A DNA stretch of 64,000 nucleotides. It comes from Rhodothermales bacterium. GTDB taxonomy: Bacteria > Bacteroidota > Rhodothermia > Rhodothermales > Bin80. Location of the stretch: positions 1-64,000 of the forward strand of contig JAJEDR010000031.1 in the NCBI GenBank assembly GCA_022821385.1. The letters are read 5' to 3'. The notes below the pieces were generated by a model. The model was not told the origin of the DNA. It made no database searches and was given only the letters and a program-made list of their open reading frames with translations. A program made the position numbers and the translations under genes. Below, piece by piece: positions 28,743-38,036 of the stretch (position 1 is its first letter; the number at the start of each line of letters is the position of its first letter).

Positions 28743-29945
28743 TCACACGTCATTCCCAAGCGGAACAAAGGCCTGAACCCCCGTGATCGCACGCCCGAGT
28801 ATCAGGACATGTATGTCATAGGTCCCCTCATATGTATTGACGCTCTCCAGGTTGACCATATGATGAATCACCCGAAACTCTCCGCTGATTCCATTTCCTC
28901 CCAGCATATCACGGGCAGTTCTTGCAATCTCCAGTGCAGTGTTGCAATTATTACGTTTGGCCATAGATACCATTTCGGGTATGGCACGCCCCGTATCCAT
29001 AAGTTTCCCCAGACGCCAGGCTAAAAGCTGCATCTGTGTAATGCTGGTGATCATGTTGGCCAGTTTCGTCTGCACGAGTTGCATGGCTCCGAGCGGGTGA
29101 CCAAACTGGTGTCGCTCCATAACGTACTGTCGTGCCCTTTGGAAACAGTTTTCTGCGGCCCCACATGCTCCCCACACGATTCCGTAACGGGCACTGTTAA
29201 GACAGGTAAACGGTCCACGCAATCCGCGGACCTCGGGAAAAATTCTTGAATCAGGAACGAATACATCATGCAGTACAATTTCCCCCGTGAGTGACGCCCG
29301 GAGACTCATCTTGTGCCCGGTCTTCGGTGTCGTTAAACCTTTGCTTCCCCGCTCAATTATGAATCCTCGAATCACACCTGGATCATCGACCGACTCCTTC
29401 GCTTTTGCCCACACTACGGCTAAATCTGCAATTGGAGAATTTGTGATCCACATCTTTGCTCCGTTCAGTTTCCAACCTCCAGAAACCCGAAGCGCGGTGG
29501 TTTCCATGGAACCCGGATCAGAACCATGATTGGGTTCGGTTAGGCCAAAACACCCAATTAGCTCTCCGGTTGCCAGTCGTGGCAGAAATGTGTTTCGTTG
29601 CTCGTCGGTGCCAAACTTCCAGATCGGCAACATAACCAGCGAGGACTGCACGGACATGAAGGAACGGTATCCCGAATCAACGCGCTCAAGCTCGCGAGCT
29701 ACCAGCCCATAGGCTGTGTAGCTGACTTCAGCTCCGCCAAATTCTTCAGGAATGAACGCTCCTAACAGCCCGATCTCCCCCATCTCCCGTGCAATTTCCG
29801 TGTGGAAAACCTCATCCTGATTGCCTTCTAGCGCGCGCGGTTCAAGTTTTTCCTGTGCATATCGTCTGGCCAATTGTTGAATCAGACACTCTTCTTCGCT
29901 TAATGTGTCCTCGAAATAAAGTACATCGTCTACATTCAGGGGCAT
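28743..29945 (-). CDS. gcdH: Glutaryl-CoA dehydrogenase (acyl-CoA dehydrogenase family)
   Basis: A 400-residue acyl-CoA dehydrogenase most like GcdH. It has '[20 protein letters not shown]' for FAD and substrate contact, '[25 protein letters not shown]', and the catalytic glutamate in '[20 protein letters not shown]' near residue 380. GcdH oxidises and decarboxylates glutaryl-CoA to crotonyl-CoA in lysine and tryptophan breakdown, passing electrons to ETF. It stands alone, convergent with the asparagine-synthetase-like gene, with an inverted repeat just upstream. Confidence 0.9.
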   Translation of the reverse strand: MPLNVDDVLYFEDTLSEEECLIQQLARRYAQEKLEPRALEGNQDEVFHTEIAREMGEIGLLGAFIPEEFGGAEVSYTAYGLVARELERVDSGYRSFMSVQSSLVMLPIWKFGTDEQRNTFLPRLATGELIGCFGLTEPNHGSDPGSMETTALRVSGGWKLNGAKMWITNSPIADLAVVWAKAKESVDDPGVIRGFIIERGSKGLTTPKTGHKMSLRASLTGEIVLHDVFVPDSRIFPEVRGLRGPFTCLNSARYGIVWGACGAAENCFQRARQYVMERHQFGHPLGAMQLVQTKLANMITSITQMQLLAWRLGKLMDTGRAIPEMVSMAKRNNCNTALEIARTARDMLGGNGISGEFRVIHHMVNLESVNTYEGTYDIHVLILGRAITGVQAFVPLGNDV

Positions 29946-29993
29946 CGTTCGAATCGGAAATAGGTTAAGGTCTGTACGGTAATCTAACTGTTG

Positions 29994-30018
29994 AGATGTT
30001 TCGCTGAAACTAACATCT
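29994..30018 (-). promoter_or_regulatory. Inverted repeat upstream of gcdH
   Basis: Bases 29994-30018 contain AGAT-GTTTC-gct-GAAAC-taac-ATCT. GTTTC/GAAAC pair perfectly around a 3-base loop, and AGAT/ATCT extend the symmetry. It ends 49 bases upstream of the gcdH start, a place where an operator is plausible. Confidence 0.3.
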
Positions 30019-30162
30019 TAAACTTAAATGTTATAATGCGGTGCAGTTCGGAGAAAGATATTGGAATCAAAGGTTGGACCGACCTTTTTATGGGGCGATT
30101 TTTGAGAATTATAACTCAAGCTGTGATAAACATGAGAGACATTGGGCATGTCCTGGGATTTA

Positions 30163-30520
30163 AATACGGGCAAGCAAGTCTGCTCGGCATCATGATTAAT
30201 GGGTCTGGCAAATAACCATTAAATAAAATCTTGCCTGCCGGGCGCTTCGATACGGGTGAGTAAGCCCGTTCAGCATCATGATTGATGAATCTTGCAAGTA
30301 ACCGCCAAATAAAACTCCACGCCATTCAGAGCTTTGATTTGGATAAGAAAGGCCTGCTCAGCATCATGATTAATGGGTCTAGCAAATAACCGTCAAATAA
30401 AAAACATCTTGCCTGCTTGGGGTTTCAATACGAGCCAGCAAGTCCGTTCAGCATCATGATTAGTGGATCTAGCAAATAACCATCAAATAAAAATTCTTGC
30501 CGTTCGAGGCTTCAATCCGA
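30163..30520. repeat. Four imperfect tandem repeats of about 88 bp
   Basis: The core GCATCATGATT starts at 30187, 30273, 30361 and 30451, so the periods are 86, 88 and 90 bp. Each copy continues with 'GGTCTAGCAAATAACC(G/A)TCAAATAAAA' variants and a more variable CTTGCC...TTCGATACG segment. CATCA-TGAT-TGATG can form a small hairpin in some copies. There are no unique spacers of fixed length, so this is not a CRISPR array. More copies of the same family lie at 31251-31400 beyond the frameshifted lipoprotein gene. Confidence 0.85.
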
Positions 30521-30544
30521 AAACGACGGTTGTTTGTTTCAAGC

Positions 30545-31137
30545 CTACTGCTCTCCGCAAGCTGATTTGCGCGCTTCGGAGAAGCCGGTGAGCGGCCAGT
30601 CAAAGCGGACATTACCCTCGTTGTACCAGGGGAGCAGGAATGCCACTTTACTGCCACCACTGATATCGCGCAAAAATCTAGTGTGAGAATCGCGGAGAAA
30701 GACTAGGTCGTTTGGCATGTCATACGCAGCATGAATCACGTGGTACTCAACGTCGCGCCCGTCAACCCGCGCTGATAGCGTATAGCTCTCGGCCCTACCC
30801 TCACCTAATAACTTGCCTCCCCGCAGCAACGGTTCGGAGTCAAAAAAGAGCCTCACTAAGGGATCATCCTCATGACAACTGGCGATAATTTTACCCGGAC
30901 ATCTTGCCAGGGAAAGCTCATCGGTCTTACCGGCGATACCCACGGACTTTGGAAGCCTCGCGTAGTAGGTTCGCCCCACTCATTTTTGAATTGGATGACC
31001 TCCCATTTATCCAGCAACTCGCTGGTGTCACCGGATTCTTGGGCTATACTGGTCGTTTCGTTGATCGCAGTACTATCACTATCCGGGAACGTGCAGGATG
31101 TGAGTACAATTACAAAAAGGGCAAAAGTGATTTTCAT
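30545..31137 (-). pseudogene. Frameshifted lipoprotein gene
   Basis: Two overlapping minus-strand frames form one gene. The upstream part (from 31137) begins with a lipoprotein signal 'FALFVIVLTSCTFPDSD' and runs to 'WEVIQFKNEWGEPTTRGF'. The downstream part (ending 30545) continues with 'LVRLFFDSEPLLRGGK' and ends '...VRFDWPLTGFSEARKSACGEQ'. The frame changes at about 30950-30975, either a real mutation or a sequencing error. The 'W-V--F-NEWG-PT--GF' pattern recurs in small Bacteroidota lipoproteins of unknown function. It is flanked on both sides by 88-bp repeats. Confidence 0.55.
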
Positions 31138-31250
31138 TTGGCTAGTGAATAGGTGAGGGTCGTCTCCGTATTTTCCAGATACCAGGTCTAGATCATCAAC
31201 TCCCTTATAGGCGTCCCCAATTTACCGTACACCTTCCCGCCCCTAATGTG

Positions 31251-31400
31251 CGCACGGATAAGGAAAGTCCGCTCAGCATCATGATTGATGGATCTAGCAA
31301 ATAACCGTCAAAACACTTCTTGCCGGTCGGGACCTTGATATGGATAAGGAGAAAACTGTTCTGCGCCATTAGCAATAGTGATCCAGGCAATAGCCATGGA
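31251..31400. repeat. Two further copies of the 88-bp repeat, one degenerate
   Basis: A clear copy with the GCATCATGATT core at 31276 (including 'GATGGATCTAGCAAATAACC') is followed 88 bp later, at about 31364, by a decayed copy (GCGCCATTAGCAATAGTGAT...CAGGCAATAGCC). The period matches the array at 30163-30520, so both belong to one family interrupted by the lipoprotein gene. Confidence 0.75.
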
Positions 31401-31412
31401 AGGTTCACTATG

Positions 31413-32897
31413 TCAGTCTCCGTCATCTGCGGAATCTCCTGCCCAGTAGGGGACGTATTGCATGAATTTTCGACTCGCATTTGGATCCAGGGGTACAATG
31501 CTTCCAGCAGCTAAGGCCTCTGCCAAGACTCGTGATGCCTTCGCGCTGTTCTTCCGGTCTATCCCGAACCTCTGCCGAACAGTAGTATTCGTCACACCAG
31601 CCCCACCATCCGTGTACCGCAGGCAGGCATGCAGGTATACAGCTCGTACAAGATCGGCAGAACTCATCTCGGATAATGACTTTGCTGCATAAATCGTAAC
31701 GCGTGTGCTGTCGTTGGTCACTTCAATCCGTGGGGCCGGCAGCTTCTCTTTTTCAGTTTCATACACAATCTTGTCCCAGCCGCTACCAAGTTCCTCGCAA
31801 ATTCCAAGTCTGCGAAGAAGCGCAGATAGCGCCTCATTTCGTGATTTGGGAGGGGCATTTACGAACTGTTCTGGGTCTACCAATGGTGCGCCAGGGTTCA
31901 GGACTTCAATACGATTCTCGAATATCTCAATTAATGGCCCCGCACCTCTTGCGGTCAAGTCTTGATGAATCAGTGCGTTTGCAATAACTTCGCGAATCGG
32001 GATAATAGGAAAGCGTGGTTTCTCTTTTCTAATCCCACCCTTGAAAATCTCATCGATTGGTGCAAGATTATTTACGTAGCGTATAATATCGGTGAATCCC
32101 GATGCATAACCCGCTGAGAATTCCTTTTGCTGACTCGCATGGTATCTGCCTGATCCAGAATATCTAACAATTCTTGTCGCTTTGCGATGCAGCGAGCCCG
32201 CCTCCTCTAGGTTTCGCGCAAATGCCAAGAGGCCCAGATTCAAAATATCCCATGCTCCATCATCACGCTGGCGTACAAAGCTCTCATTCTGCAGTGTTTG
32301 CAGAAGATTGGACGTTTGCGGAGGTGTGGGAGTGGTTGACAAACTGAAATATGATTCGTAATCCAGAAAGCGTAGCACATCAGATCCCTGTACACGTTCA
32401 ATAGCAGTCCCTTTTTCAAAAGTTCTCCTGTCTGACACGCGCCAGAGTTGTCTCTCCCGTTCAGGAAAGTCGTTTAGTTTTCGAGTATGAGATCCTACGC
32501 GGATATATGCCTCGTTATCAAACCTTACGGGTTGGTGAGGTGCACGGGGAATCACTAGTACTACCACATCTTTACCGTCCACGGTATCCTCATAGAAACG
32601 GAAATCTATTGAGGGCTTAAGCCTTTGAGCCAACCAGTGATCAAGATCGTCGCGTTGTACTCGCTTTGAATCTGGATTGAAGCTTGTCCCGATAACCCGG
32701 TGGTCTTTATCGTTAATCCCCCAGATCACGTAACCATTAGATCTTCCAGCAATTGCAGTCGCATTCGCAATTGCGGAAATATTCCGGCCAATTTTATCCG
32801 GCTTCGCATAGCTGGACTTGAACTCAAACCATTCCGTCTCTCGGGGACATGCACATAGTCGTTTTACGAGAGCAGGAATATCCTTTATGACCGTCAT
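31413..32897 (-). CDS. AlbA_2 (Schlafen-type) and HATPase domain protein, RecG-like C-terminus
   Basis: A 494-residue protein. The N-terminal AlbA_2/Schlafen domain shows 'ETEWFEFKSSYA', 'ISAIANATAIAGRSNGYVIWGI' and 'AYIRVGSHTRK'. The middle and C-terminal part has an HATPase_c_4-like 'REVIANALIHQDL', 'GPLIEIFENRIEVLNPGAP', 'RNEALSALLRRLGICEELGSG' and a winged-helix-like tail (to residue about 470). Proteins of this type are called ATP-dependent DNA helicase-like or transcriptional regulators, and some occur in defence loci; the function here is unknown. It lies next to the 88-bp repeats and the broken lipoprotein gene. Confidence 0.85.
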   Translation of the reverse strand: MTVIKDIPALVKRLCACPRETEWFEFKSSYAKPDKIGRNISAIANATAIAGRSNGYVIWGINDKDHRVIGTSFNPDSKRVQRDDLDHWLAQRLKPSIDFRFYEDTVDGKDVVVLVIPRAPHQPVRFDNEAYIRVGSHTRKLNDFPERERQLWRVSDRRTFEKGTAIERVQGSDVLRFLDYESYFSLSTTPTPPQTSNLLQTLQNESFVRQRDDGAWDILNLGLLAFARNLEEAGSLHRKATRIVRYSGSGRYHASQQKEFSAGYASGFTDIIRYVNNLAPIDEIFKGGIRKEKPRFPIIPIREVIANALIHQDLTARGAGPLIEIFENRIEVLNPGAPLVDPEQFVNAPPKSRNEALSALLRRLGICEELGSGWDKIVYETEKEKLPAPRIEVTNDSTRVTIYAAKSLSEMSSADLVRAVYLHACLRYTDGGAGVTNTTVRQRFGIDRKNSAKASRVLAEALAAGSIVPLDPNASRKFMQYVPYWAGDSADDGD

Positions 32898-33465
32898 CTA
32901 ATGTCCATGCGAAATAGCTCAGGCACACTCTCATGCGTGTGCGAGCTCAGTAATCCTACCATGGTTCGAAATCGGATTTAATAAACCCTGCGTCCTTATG
33001 AGATACTAGATGAGATAGTTTTTTCACGTGGATTGATGGAATAGAAGATTAATCAGGAAAGGTTCGCATCTTAAACCGAATAAGTAAGAGGGAACAAATG
33101 GAGTTTACGAAAAAAATGCTCCGAAATGTATAAGGCTAATTCCCCTTGTCAATTCAACTACATATTCCTAATATTGTCCGACCGCTCGCTCTTATTATTG
33201 TCCGGTCACTTTGGGTGTCTGTACTTTGCTGGTAATTGTATGTGGTTATCAGTTTTTCGTGCGCCGTGGAAAGGCTCACATGAAGCCGAAATCTAATCAT
33301 TCCACATAAATCACAACCGAACCGAACCAAATTATTAATGGGATTGACTCCCAGCAAGGCATGTGATCCGCCGCGCGTTCCAACACTGCGGACAGGACAC
33401 TGGTTCATTCGCAACAAAGCCTGCGGCCCGGGGTTTGACCAGTGTCAACTAATCAGCTACACTTC
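32898..33465. other. 568-bp intergenic region
   Basis: An AT-rich gap between divergently transcribed genes. An 87-codon minus-strand frame (33154-33417) has no recognisable motif and is not called. It should contain the promoters of both flanking genes, but no clear promoter could be picked. Confidence 0.35.
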
Positions 33466-33978
33466 ATGCGTTTGGGTTCCGCCAGAATTCTTGTTTGCCT
33501 GACCATCCTGCTGTTGATCGTCCCCGTTTCATATTCACAGATACCCCGCCCCCGTGTCGGACTGGGTATGGGTGCCGTAGGAAGTACAGGGACAAATCCG
33601 TTTGGTCTCGGCCTTGATACCCGTCTCGCCTTTCCAATTAACCCCGATCTTTCAATCTCCGCCGGGGCCAGCTTTGTCAATTACGTCTTCCAGGGGCGTG
33701 ACGGTGCTGCCTATTTTATCAGCCCGAGTATTTCGCTCATCGTCACGATGAACGCCGCCGCTGTGCGCTCACCGTACCTTGTTGCTGGACTGGGCGCTTA
33801 TCTTCCGTTGGCCGGCGATACCAGTGATGACGAGGCAGGCCCAATTGTTGAGGTCGGAATAGGCTGGGTATTCGCGCTCCAGGCCACCTCGGTCTTTCTG
33901 GAGATAACGCCCGCACTGGTAGTAGCACGTTCGGCGGTGGATATGCAGCTTCCTGTTCGCGTTGGCATTATTCTGTAG
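33466..33978 (+). CDS. Small outer-membrane beta-barrel-type protein
   Basis: A 170-residue exported protein from the ATG at 33466 (a GTG eight codons earlier is possible). The signal peptide 'ILVCLTILLLIVPVSYSQ' is followed by alternating amphipathic strands rich in glycine and aromatics: 'VGLGMGAVGSTGTNPFGLGL', 'LSISAGASFVNYVF' and 'SPYLVAGLGAYLPLAG'. It ends in an aromatic-poor strand 'QLPVRVGIIL'. The pattern fits an outer-membrane barrel of about eight strands. A terminator-like hairpin follows. No specific family was recognised. Confidence 0.65.
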   Translation: MRLGSARILVCLTILLLIVPVSYSQIPRPRVGLGMGAVGSTGTNPFGLGLDTRLAFPINPDLSISAGASFVNYVFQGRDGAAYFISPSISLIVTMNAAAVRSPYLVAGLGAYLPLAGDTSDDEAGPIVEVGIGWVFALQATSVFLEITPALVVARSAVDMQLPVRVGIIL

Positions 33979-34000
33979 CCTGTTTCCGGTGCGAAGAATA

Positions 34001-34027
34001 ACATCGGGGAATAATCCCCCGGTGTTT
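34001..34027 (+). terminator. Intrinsic terminator-like hairpin
   Basis: A 9-bp stem, ACATCGGGG (34001-34009) with CCCCGGTGT (34017-34025, one G-T pair), encloses a 7-base loop and is followed by a short T run. It lies 22 bases after the preceding stop codon. The T run is only three bases, so efficiency is uncertain. Confidence 0.45.
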
Positions 34028-34129
34028 GGTGCTCCACCGCCTTTTTGCCCCCTCGACTGCACCAAGTCTTGCAGGGAATTTCCCTAGCGGCATTGCGCAT
34101 CGTACCGGTTAATTCGGGTTCAAAGACAC

Positions 34130-35290
34130 ATGACTGCTAACCAGCAAGAAGCGTCCCTGTATGTGCACATTCCTTTTTGTGCCCAACGCTGCTCTTACTG
34201 TGATTTCTACTTTGTCACGACCCAGCGCAGGCAAACTGAATTCATTGAAGCTCTTTGCCTCGAAATAGCCCAGAAAGCCCGAACTTTCCCCAACACACTG
34301 CTGTCAACCATATACTTTGGCGGCGGCACACCTTCGCTTCTGCCCTCCCAGGCGATCACCCATATTTTGGCACAGATCTGTGCATCTTTTGATACATCCC
34401 AAGTTGACGAAATTACGCTGGAAGCTAACCCGGAAGACATTAATGCTCCGGTTCTTGAAGAACTCAAACACGCCGGTATAACCCGAATGAGCCTCGGAGT
34501 TCAGTCTTTCAGGAATGCCGACCTAAGCTTTATGAACCGGTGCCACAACTCAGATCAGGCACTATTGGCATGTAAGCTGATTCAGTCAGCTGAATTGAGC
34601 AGCTGGTCACTTGATTTGATTTTTGGTGTTCCGGGGGCATCAACAAAGATCTGGCAAGACAACCTGTCCCGCGCCATAGAAACACAGGTCCCGCACATTT
34701 CCACCTACAACCTGACCATTGAGCCCCAGACGCCTTTGCACAAACAGGTCGCGAATGGATTTGTCAAACCGGTTTCAGACGAAAACGCAGCAGATCAATT
34801 TCAACAGGCCATGGATATCCTAACATCTATGGGATATGAGCACTACGAGATCTCCAACTTTGCGCTCCCGGGACACCGTGCGATGCATAATACGCGCTAC
34901 TGGCAACATACAAACTATCTGGGAGTCGGTCCAAGCGCCCATTCATTCTGGTGGCAGAGTGACAAAGCTCTCAGGTGGCAGAATGTCCGCAGCCTGCGCA
35001 AATACCTGGAGGCCGTGACAATTGCCGAATCACCCACTGTAACCCAAGAGACTCTCTCAATGCACGACCTGGCCCGAGAGCGAATAATGCTGGCACTCCG
35101 TACATCTGAGGGACTTGACCTGGATGATCTAAAAAACACATATGGCCTTGATCTTATAGCCCATAAAAAGGAGACGCTGCTACAAATGAAAGCCCGGGGA
35201 TTCATCGTTCAGCAGGGCACAAACATGCGCTTGACCACACAAGGATTGCATGTATGCGATAATCTGACTGCGAAATTATGGCCAGACTGA
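34130..35290 (+). CDS. hemW: Radical SAM haem chaperone HemW
   Basis: A 386-residue coproporphyrinogen III oxidase-like radical SAM protein. The cluster motif is 'HIPFCAQRCSYCDFYFV' (CxxxCxxC, followed by DF as in HemW rather than HemN). Also seen are 'IYFGGGTPSLLP', 'TLEANPEDI' and 'RMSLGVQSF'. HemW proteins bind haem and help insert it into respiratory proteins; they do not replace HemN. The C-terminal HemN-type domain is complete. Two DUF192 genes follow on the same strand. Confidence 0.9.
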   Translation: MTANQQEASLYVHIPFCAQRCSYCDFYFVTTQRRQTEFIEALCLEIAQKARTFPNTLLSTIYFGGGTPSLLPSQAITHILAQICASFDTSQVDEITLEANPEDINAPVLEELKHAGITRMSLGVQSFRNADLSFMNRCHNSDQALLACKLIQSAELSSWSLDLIFGVPGASTKIWQDNLSRAIETQVPHISTYNLTIEPQTPLHKQVANGFVKPVSDENAADQFQQAMDILTSMGYEHYEISNFALPGHRAMHNTRYWQHTNYLGVGPSAHSFWWQSDKALRWQNVRSLRKYLEAVTIAESPTVTQETLSMHDLARERIMLALRTSEGLDLDDLKNTYGLDLIAHKKETLLQMKARGFIVQQGTNMRLTTQGLHVCDNLTAKLWPD

Positions 35291-35346
35291 ACCGGTCAGC
35301 AATGATTCGGTTGAAATACTCGACTGGTAACCCTCTACCCGAATAA

Positions 35347-35799
35347 ATGAAACGAATCCTCATCACTGCAATTGCTGTAATTCTGTTGCAGGGGTGCTCA
35401 AGCGAACCAGAGGAACTCGCAAGGGGGGAACTTGATTTTCTGGACACTGACGGGCAAGTGATCCGCACTATCGAGGTTGAATTCGCAGAAGACGATGCCG
35501 CTCGGGCAAGAGGTCTGATGCACAGACGTCAACTCACTCTCAGCGAAGGGATGCTGTTCATATTCCCGACTCCAGATTCTTTGAGCTTCTGGATGGCGAA
35601 CACACCCCTTCCACTTGATATCATGTTCGTGGGAGCAGACTCTGGAATTGTGAATATTGCCAAACGCACCACACCACTCTCCCATGAACACATTCGGTCC
35701 ACTGACCTTGCGCAATATGTGGTAGAAGTTCGAGGGGGATTCAGTGACCGGTTCGGGATTGACAGTTCAACAAGTATTCGCTGGAAAAAAACCGAGTGA
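35347..35799 (+). CDS. DUF192 lipoprotein, first of a tandem pair
   Basis: A 150-residue lipoprotein. The signal ends in the lipobox 'LLQGCSS'. The DUF192 domain follows (about residues 35-148): 'VEFAEDDAARARGLMHRRQL', 'EGMLFIFPTPDSLSFWMANT', 'LPLDIMFVGADSGIVNIAK' and 'QYVVEVRGGF'. DUF192 is a small fold of unknown function, often with extracellular members. It lies 56 bp after hemW and 6 bp before a paralogue of similar length, so the pair is a tandem duplication in one transcript. Confidence 0.9.
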   Translation: MKRILITAIAVILLQGCSSEPEELARGELDFLDTDGQVIRTIEVEFAEDDAARARGLMHRRQLTLSEGMLFIFPTPDSLSFWMANTPLPLDIMFVGADSGIVNIAKRTTPLSHEHIRSTDLAQYVVEVRGGFSDRFGIDSSTSIRWKKTE

Positions 35800-35805
35800 C
35801 TCAGA

Positions 35806-36285
35806 ATGAAATATTCTACTTTCCTGGTGCTTCTAGTTCTCTTGACGGCCTCCTGCCAGAATTCATCTGAGACTACCCCGTCCCTTTCAACACCGGAAAT
35901 TCCATTCAGGGTTGACGGGACGCTTGATTTTCTTCGTGCGGGCGAACCGATGCTCTCTCTGGATATTGAGATCGCCGATACAGATTCCCTTCGTGAGCGG
36001 GGTATGATGCAGCGAACATCGTTCCCGCCCGAATCAGGTATGCTGTTCGTGTTTGACACGCAGGAGCCTCGCCAATTCTGGATGGGCAATACACCGTTAT
36101 CCCTGGATCTGCTATTTGTTTCTGCTGATTCAGTGGTCGTGGACATCGCTAAGCGCGCGAAACCCTATTCTGATGAGCCTATTGTCGGCGGACAGCCAGC
36201 GCAGTTCGTGTTGGAAGTCCCCGGCGGATATACTGACACAAGAGGAATCGTTGAAGGGGATCGGATTCGCTGGGTTCGCAACTGA
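35806..36285 (+). CDS. DUF192 lipoprotein, second of a tandem pair
   Basis: A 159-residue paralogue of the preceding protein. The lipobox is 'LLTASCQ', and the domain keeps the same landmarks: 'IADTDSLRERGMMQRTSF', 'SGMLFVFDTQEPRQFWMGNT', 'PLSLDLLFVSADSVVVDIAK' and 'QFVLEVPGGY'. It has a longer N-terminal linker (about residues 20-40). Both copies keep the family's core residues, so neither looks decayed. Confidence 0.9.
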   Translation: MKYSTFLVLLVLLTASCQNSSETTPSLSTPEIPFRVDGTLDFLRAGEPMLSLDIEIADTDSLRERGMMQRTSFPPESGMLFVFDTQEPRQFWMGNTPLSLDLLFVSADSVVVDIAKRAKPYSDEPIVGGQPAQFVLEVPGGYTDTRGIVEGDRIRWVRN

Positions 36286-36359
36286 TCCCTTTACCTGGAA
36301 GCCGATCAAGCAATCCTGGTAACGGGAAGCGCCAGTCTATCTACCAAATGTCGGTCTCG

Positions 36360-38036
36360 TTATCTCTGGACGAATGTCCATCGAGCGAGTAATTCCGTAT
36401 CGGGATCCGGGATCACTTGCATCACAGACTTTGCCACGGGACTTCTGTGTTCCACGGCTAGATTGCCTTCAAGCTCAAGTGTTAGGCGTTCTTTGGAACC
36501 GTCGTCATAGACAATCTCAAGAGCAGGAGCAATACGAAAAGTGTAGGTGGGCTGGGTCTGCTGCAGAGAGACCACAAGCTCGTTTGATTCCTCATCATAC
36601 TGCCAGTAACCGTCCAAATACACGACACCGCCCTGATACAACCACTGGTCAAAGAACCATCCGAGCTTCATACCGGAAGCCTCTTCAATATGACGGCGAA
36701 AATCGCCTGTCGAGGCATTACGGTCCTTGTAGGCGGCATAATAGGTCCGGACACCGTGATTATAGGCTTCCTCGCCTACCAGCGCCCGGAGCATATGCAA
36801 CACCCAGGCCGCTTTCTGATAAATCATACTTCCGGAAACATTGTTCAGATCGGGCAGGTGCTCACGAATAATTCGGAAATCATAGTCGTCTTCATAGTAA
36901 GCAAAGACACGATCACGGGAATTCTTAAGCCCCTCCACAAAATCCTCCCTTCCGTATGCATACGCCCGAAAAAGCAATGTATAATAGGTGGCAAATCCCT
37001 CACTTAACCAGAGATCATTCCATTCATATTCGGTGACTGCATTGCCGAACCACTGATGGGCAACCTCATGTACTATCACATGCTGCCAGCGCTTGTCCCG
37101 GGTGCCGGTCACCGAGCGATCGCCGTAGAAGATGGCCGAGGCCGCTTCCATTCCACCTCCTACGGAATTTGATTGGATGTTAGCGAGCTTTTCGTAAGAG
37201 AATGGACCCACCAAGTCGGTGAAATAAGCCAGCGCCTGTTTGGTCGGGACTGCAAAATCGTAGAATCCGGCGTCCCGGCCCTGTTTGTACACCCAGGTCT
37301 GAATAGATTTGCCATCGAAAACATCCACATATTGAACCGCAAACTCTGCGACGCCAAGTACATAAAGCCAGGTTGCGATCGGTACGCTGTTATTCCAGTG
37401 AGTCAGACGCATTCCATTCACCAAGTCGGTCTCCTCCTTTAGCAGGCCGTTCGAGATGACTTGATAATGATTTGGAGCAGTGATGATGAATTCGTTTGTA
37501 GCTTTATCATAAGGGTGATCAACGGTGGGTAGCCAGTTCTTCGCACGTGAGGACCAATTATCACTAAAAAAGGATCGGTCGCCGTGCTTAGTCAATGCAA
37601 TTTTGAGGCCCGAAGCCGGAACACCATAATATTCAACCGTGATCTCAATACGCTCTTGCGCCGCCATCTCTTGCCCAAGTTCGATAAATATCTGATCATC
37701 TTCATGACGATAAATCAGATCTCCGCCGTCCATATGCACGCGCTTGACGGTCATACCGTTACCTCCCAGAGATTCTGACTGATTGATCAGATCAAGCCGC
37801 ATAGTGGACTGTCCCGGCGCCAGATATCGTGCTTCTACGGTGGCCTGCCCCATGATAACGTCGGTAGTGTCACTGAGCTGCAATGCGAAGGCGTAATGCA
37901 AAATGTCAATGCCCCAATTCTTGGGATAGCCGTCCTGCACAGGTCCCGGTTCGGCAGGCTGTGCCAAAACGGATGCGCTTGGCACTGTCACGAGGAGCAA
38001 TAGTGACGAGACGCAGAGGAAATGGCGAATGCTCAT
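36360..38036 (-). CDS. M1-family metallopeptidase (secreted aminopeptidase)
   Basis: A 558-residue exported gluzincin. The signal peptide 'FLCVSSLLLLVTVPSASVLAQ' precedes the N-terminal saddle domain. The exopeptidase loop is 'NSVGGGMEAASAIFYG', and the zinc site is 'VHEVAHQWFGNAVTEYEWND' with the third ligand in 'LWLSEGFATYY' (HExxH-18-E), near residue 320. The long C-terminal helical domain of classical aminopeptidase N is absent, as in short M1 enzymes. It probably trims peptides in the periplasm. It is convergent with the DUF192 pair. Confidence 0.93.
   Translation of the reverse strand: MSIRHFLCVSSLLLLVTVPSASVLAQPAEPGPVQDGYPKNWGIDILHYAFALQLSDTTDVIMGQATVEARYLAPGQSTMRLDLINQSESLGGNGMTVKRVHMDGGDLIYRHEDDQIFIELGQEMAAQERIEITVEYYGVPASGLKIALTKHGDRSFFSDNWSSRAKNWLPTVDHPYDKATNEFIITAPNHYQVISNGLLKEETDLVNGMRLTHWNNSVPIATWLYVLGVAEFAVQYVDVFDGKSIQTWVYKQGRDAGFYDFAVPTKQALAYFTDLVGPFSYEKLANIQSNSVGGGMEAASAIFYGDRSVTGTRDKRWQHVIVHEVAHQWFGNAVTEYEWNDLWLSEGFATYYTLLFRAYAYGREDFVEGLKNSRDRVFAYYEDDYDFRIIREHLPDLNNVSGSMIYQKAAWVLHMLRALVGEEAYNHGVRTYYAAYKDRNASTGDFRRHIEEASGMKLGWFFDQWLYQGGVVYLDGYWQYDEESNELVVSLQQTQPTYTFRIAPALEIVYDDGSKERLTLELEGNLAVEHRSPVAKSVMQVIPDPDTELLARWTFVQR

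Noticed and set aside
30163-31400. CRISPR array
   Set aside because: Units are about 88 bp and similar along their whole length; there are no short identical repeats with unique spacers and no cas genes.
33154-33417. 87-residue minus-strand protein
   Set aside because: No recognisable domain or signal; likely chance in an intergenic region.
35529-36146. 205-residue minus-strand protein opposite the DUF192 pair
   Set aside because: Antisense shadow; its repetitive look comes from the two homologous DUF192 genes.
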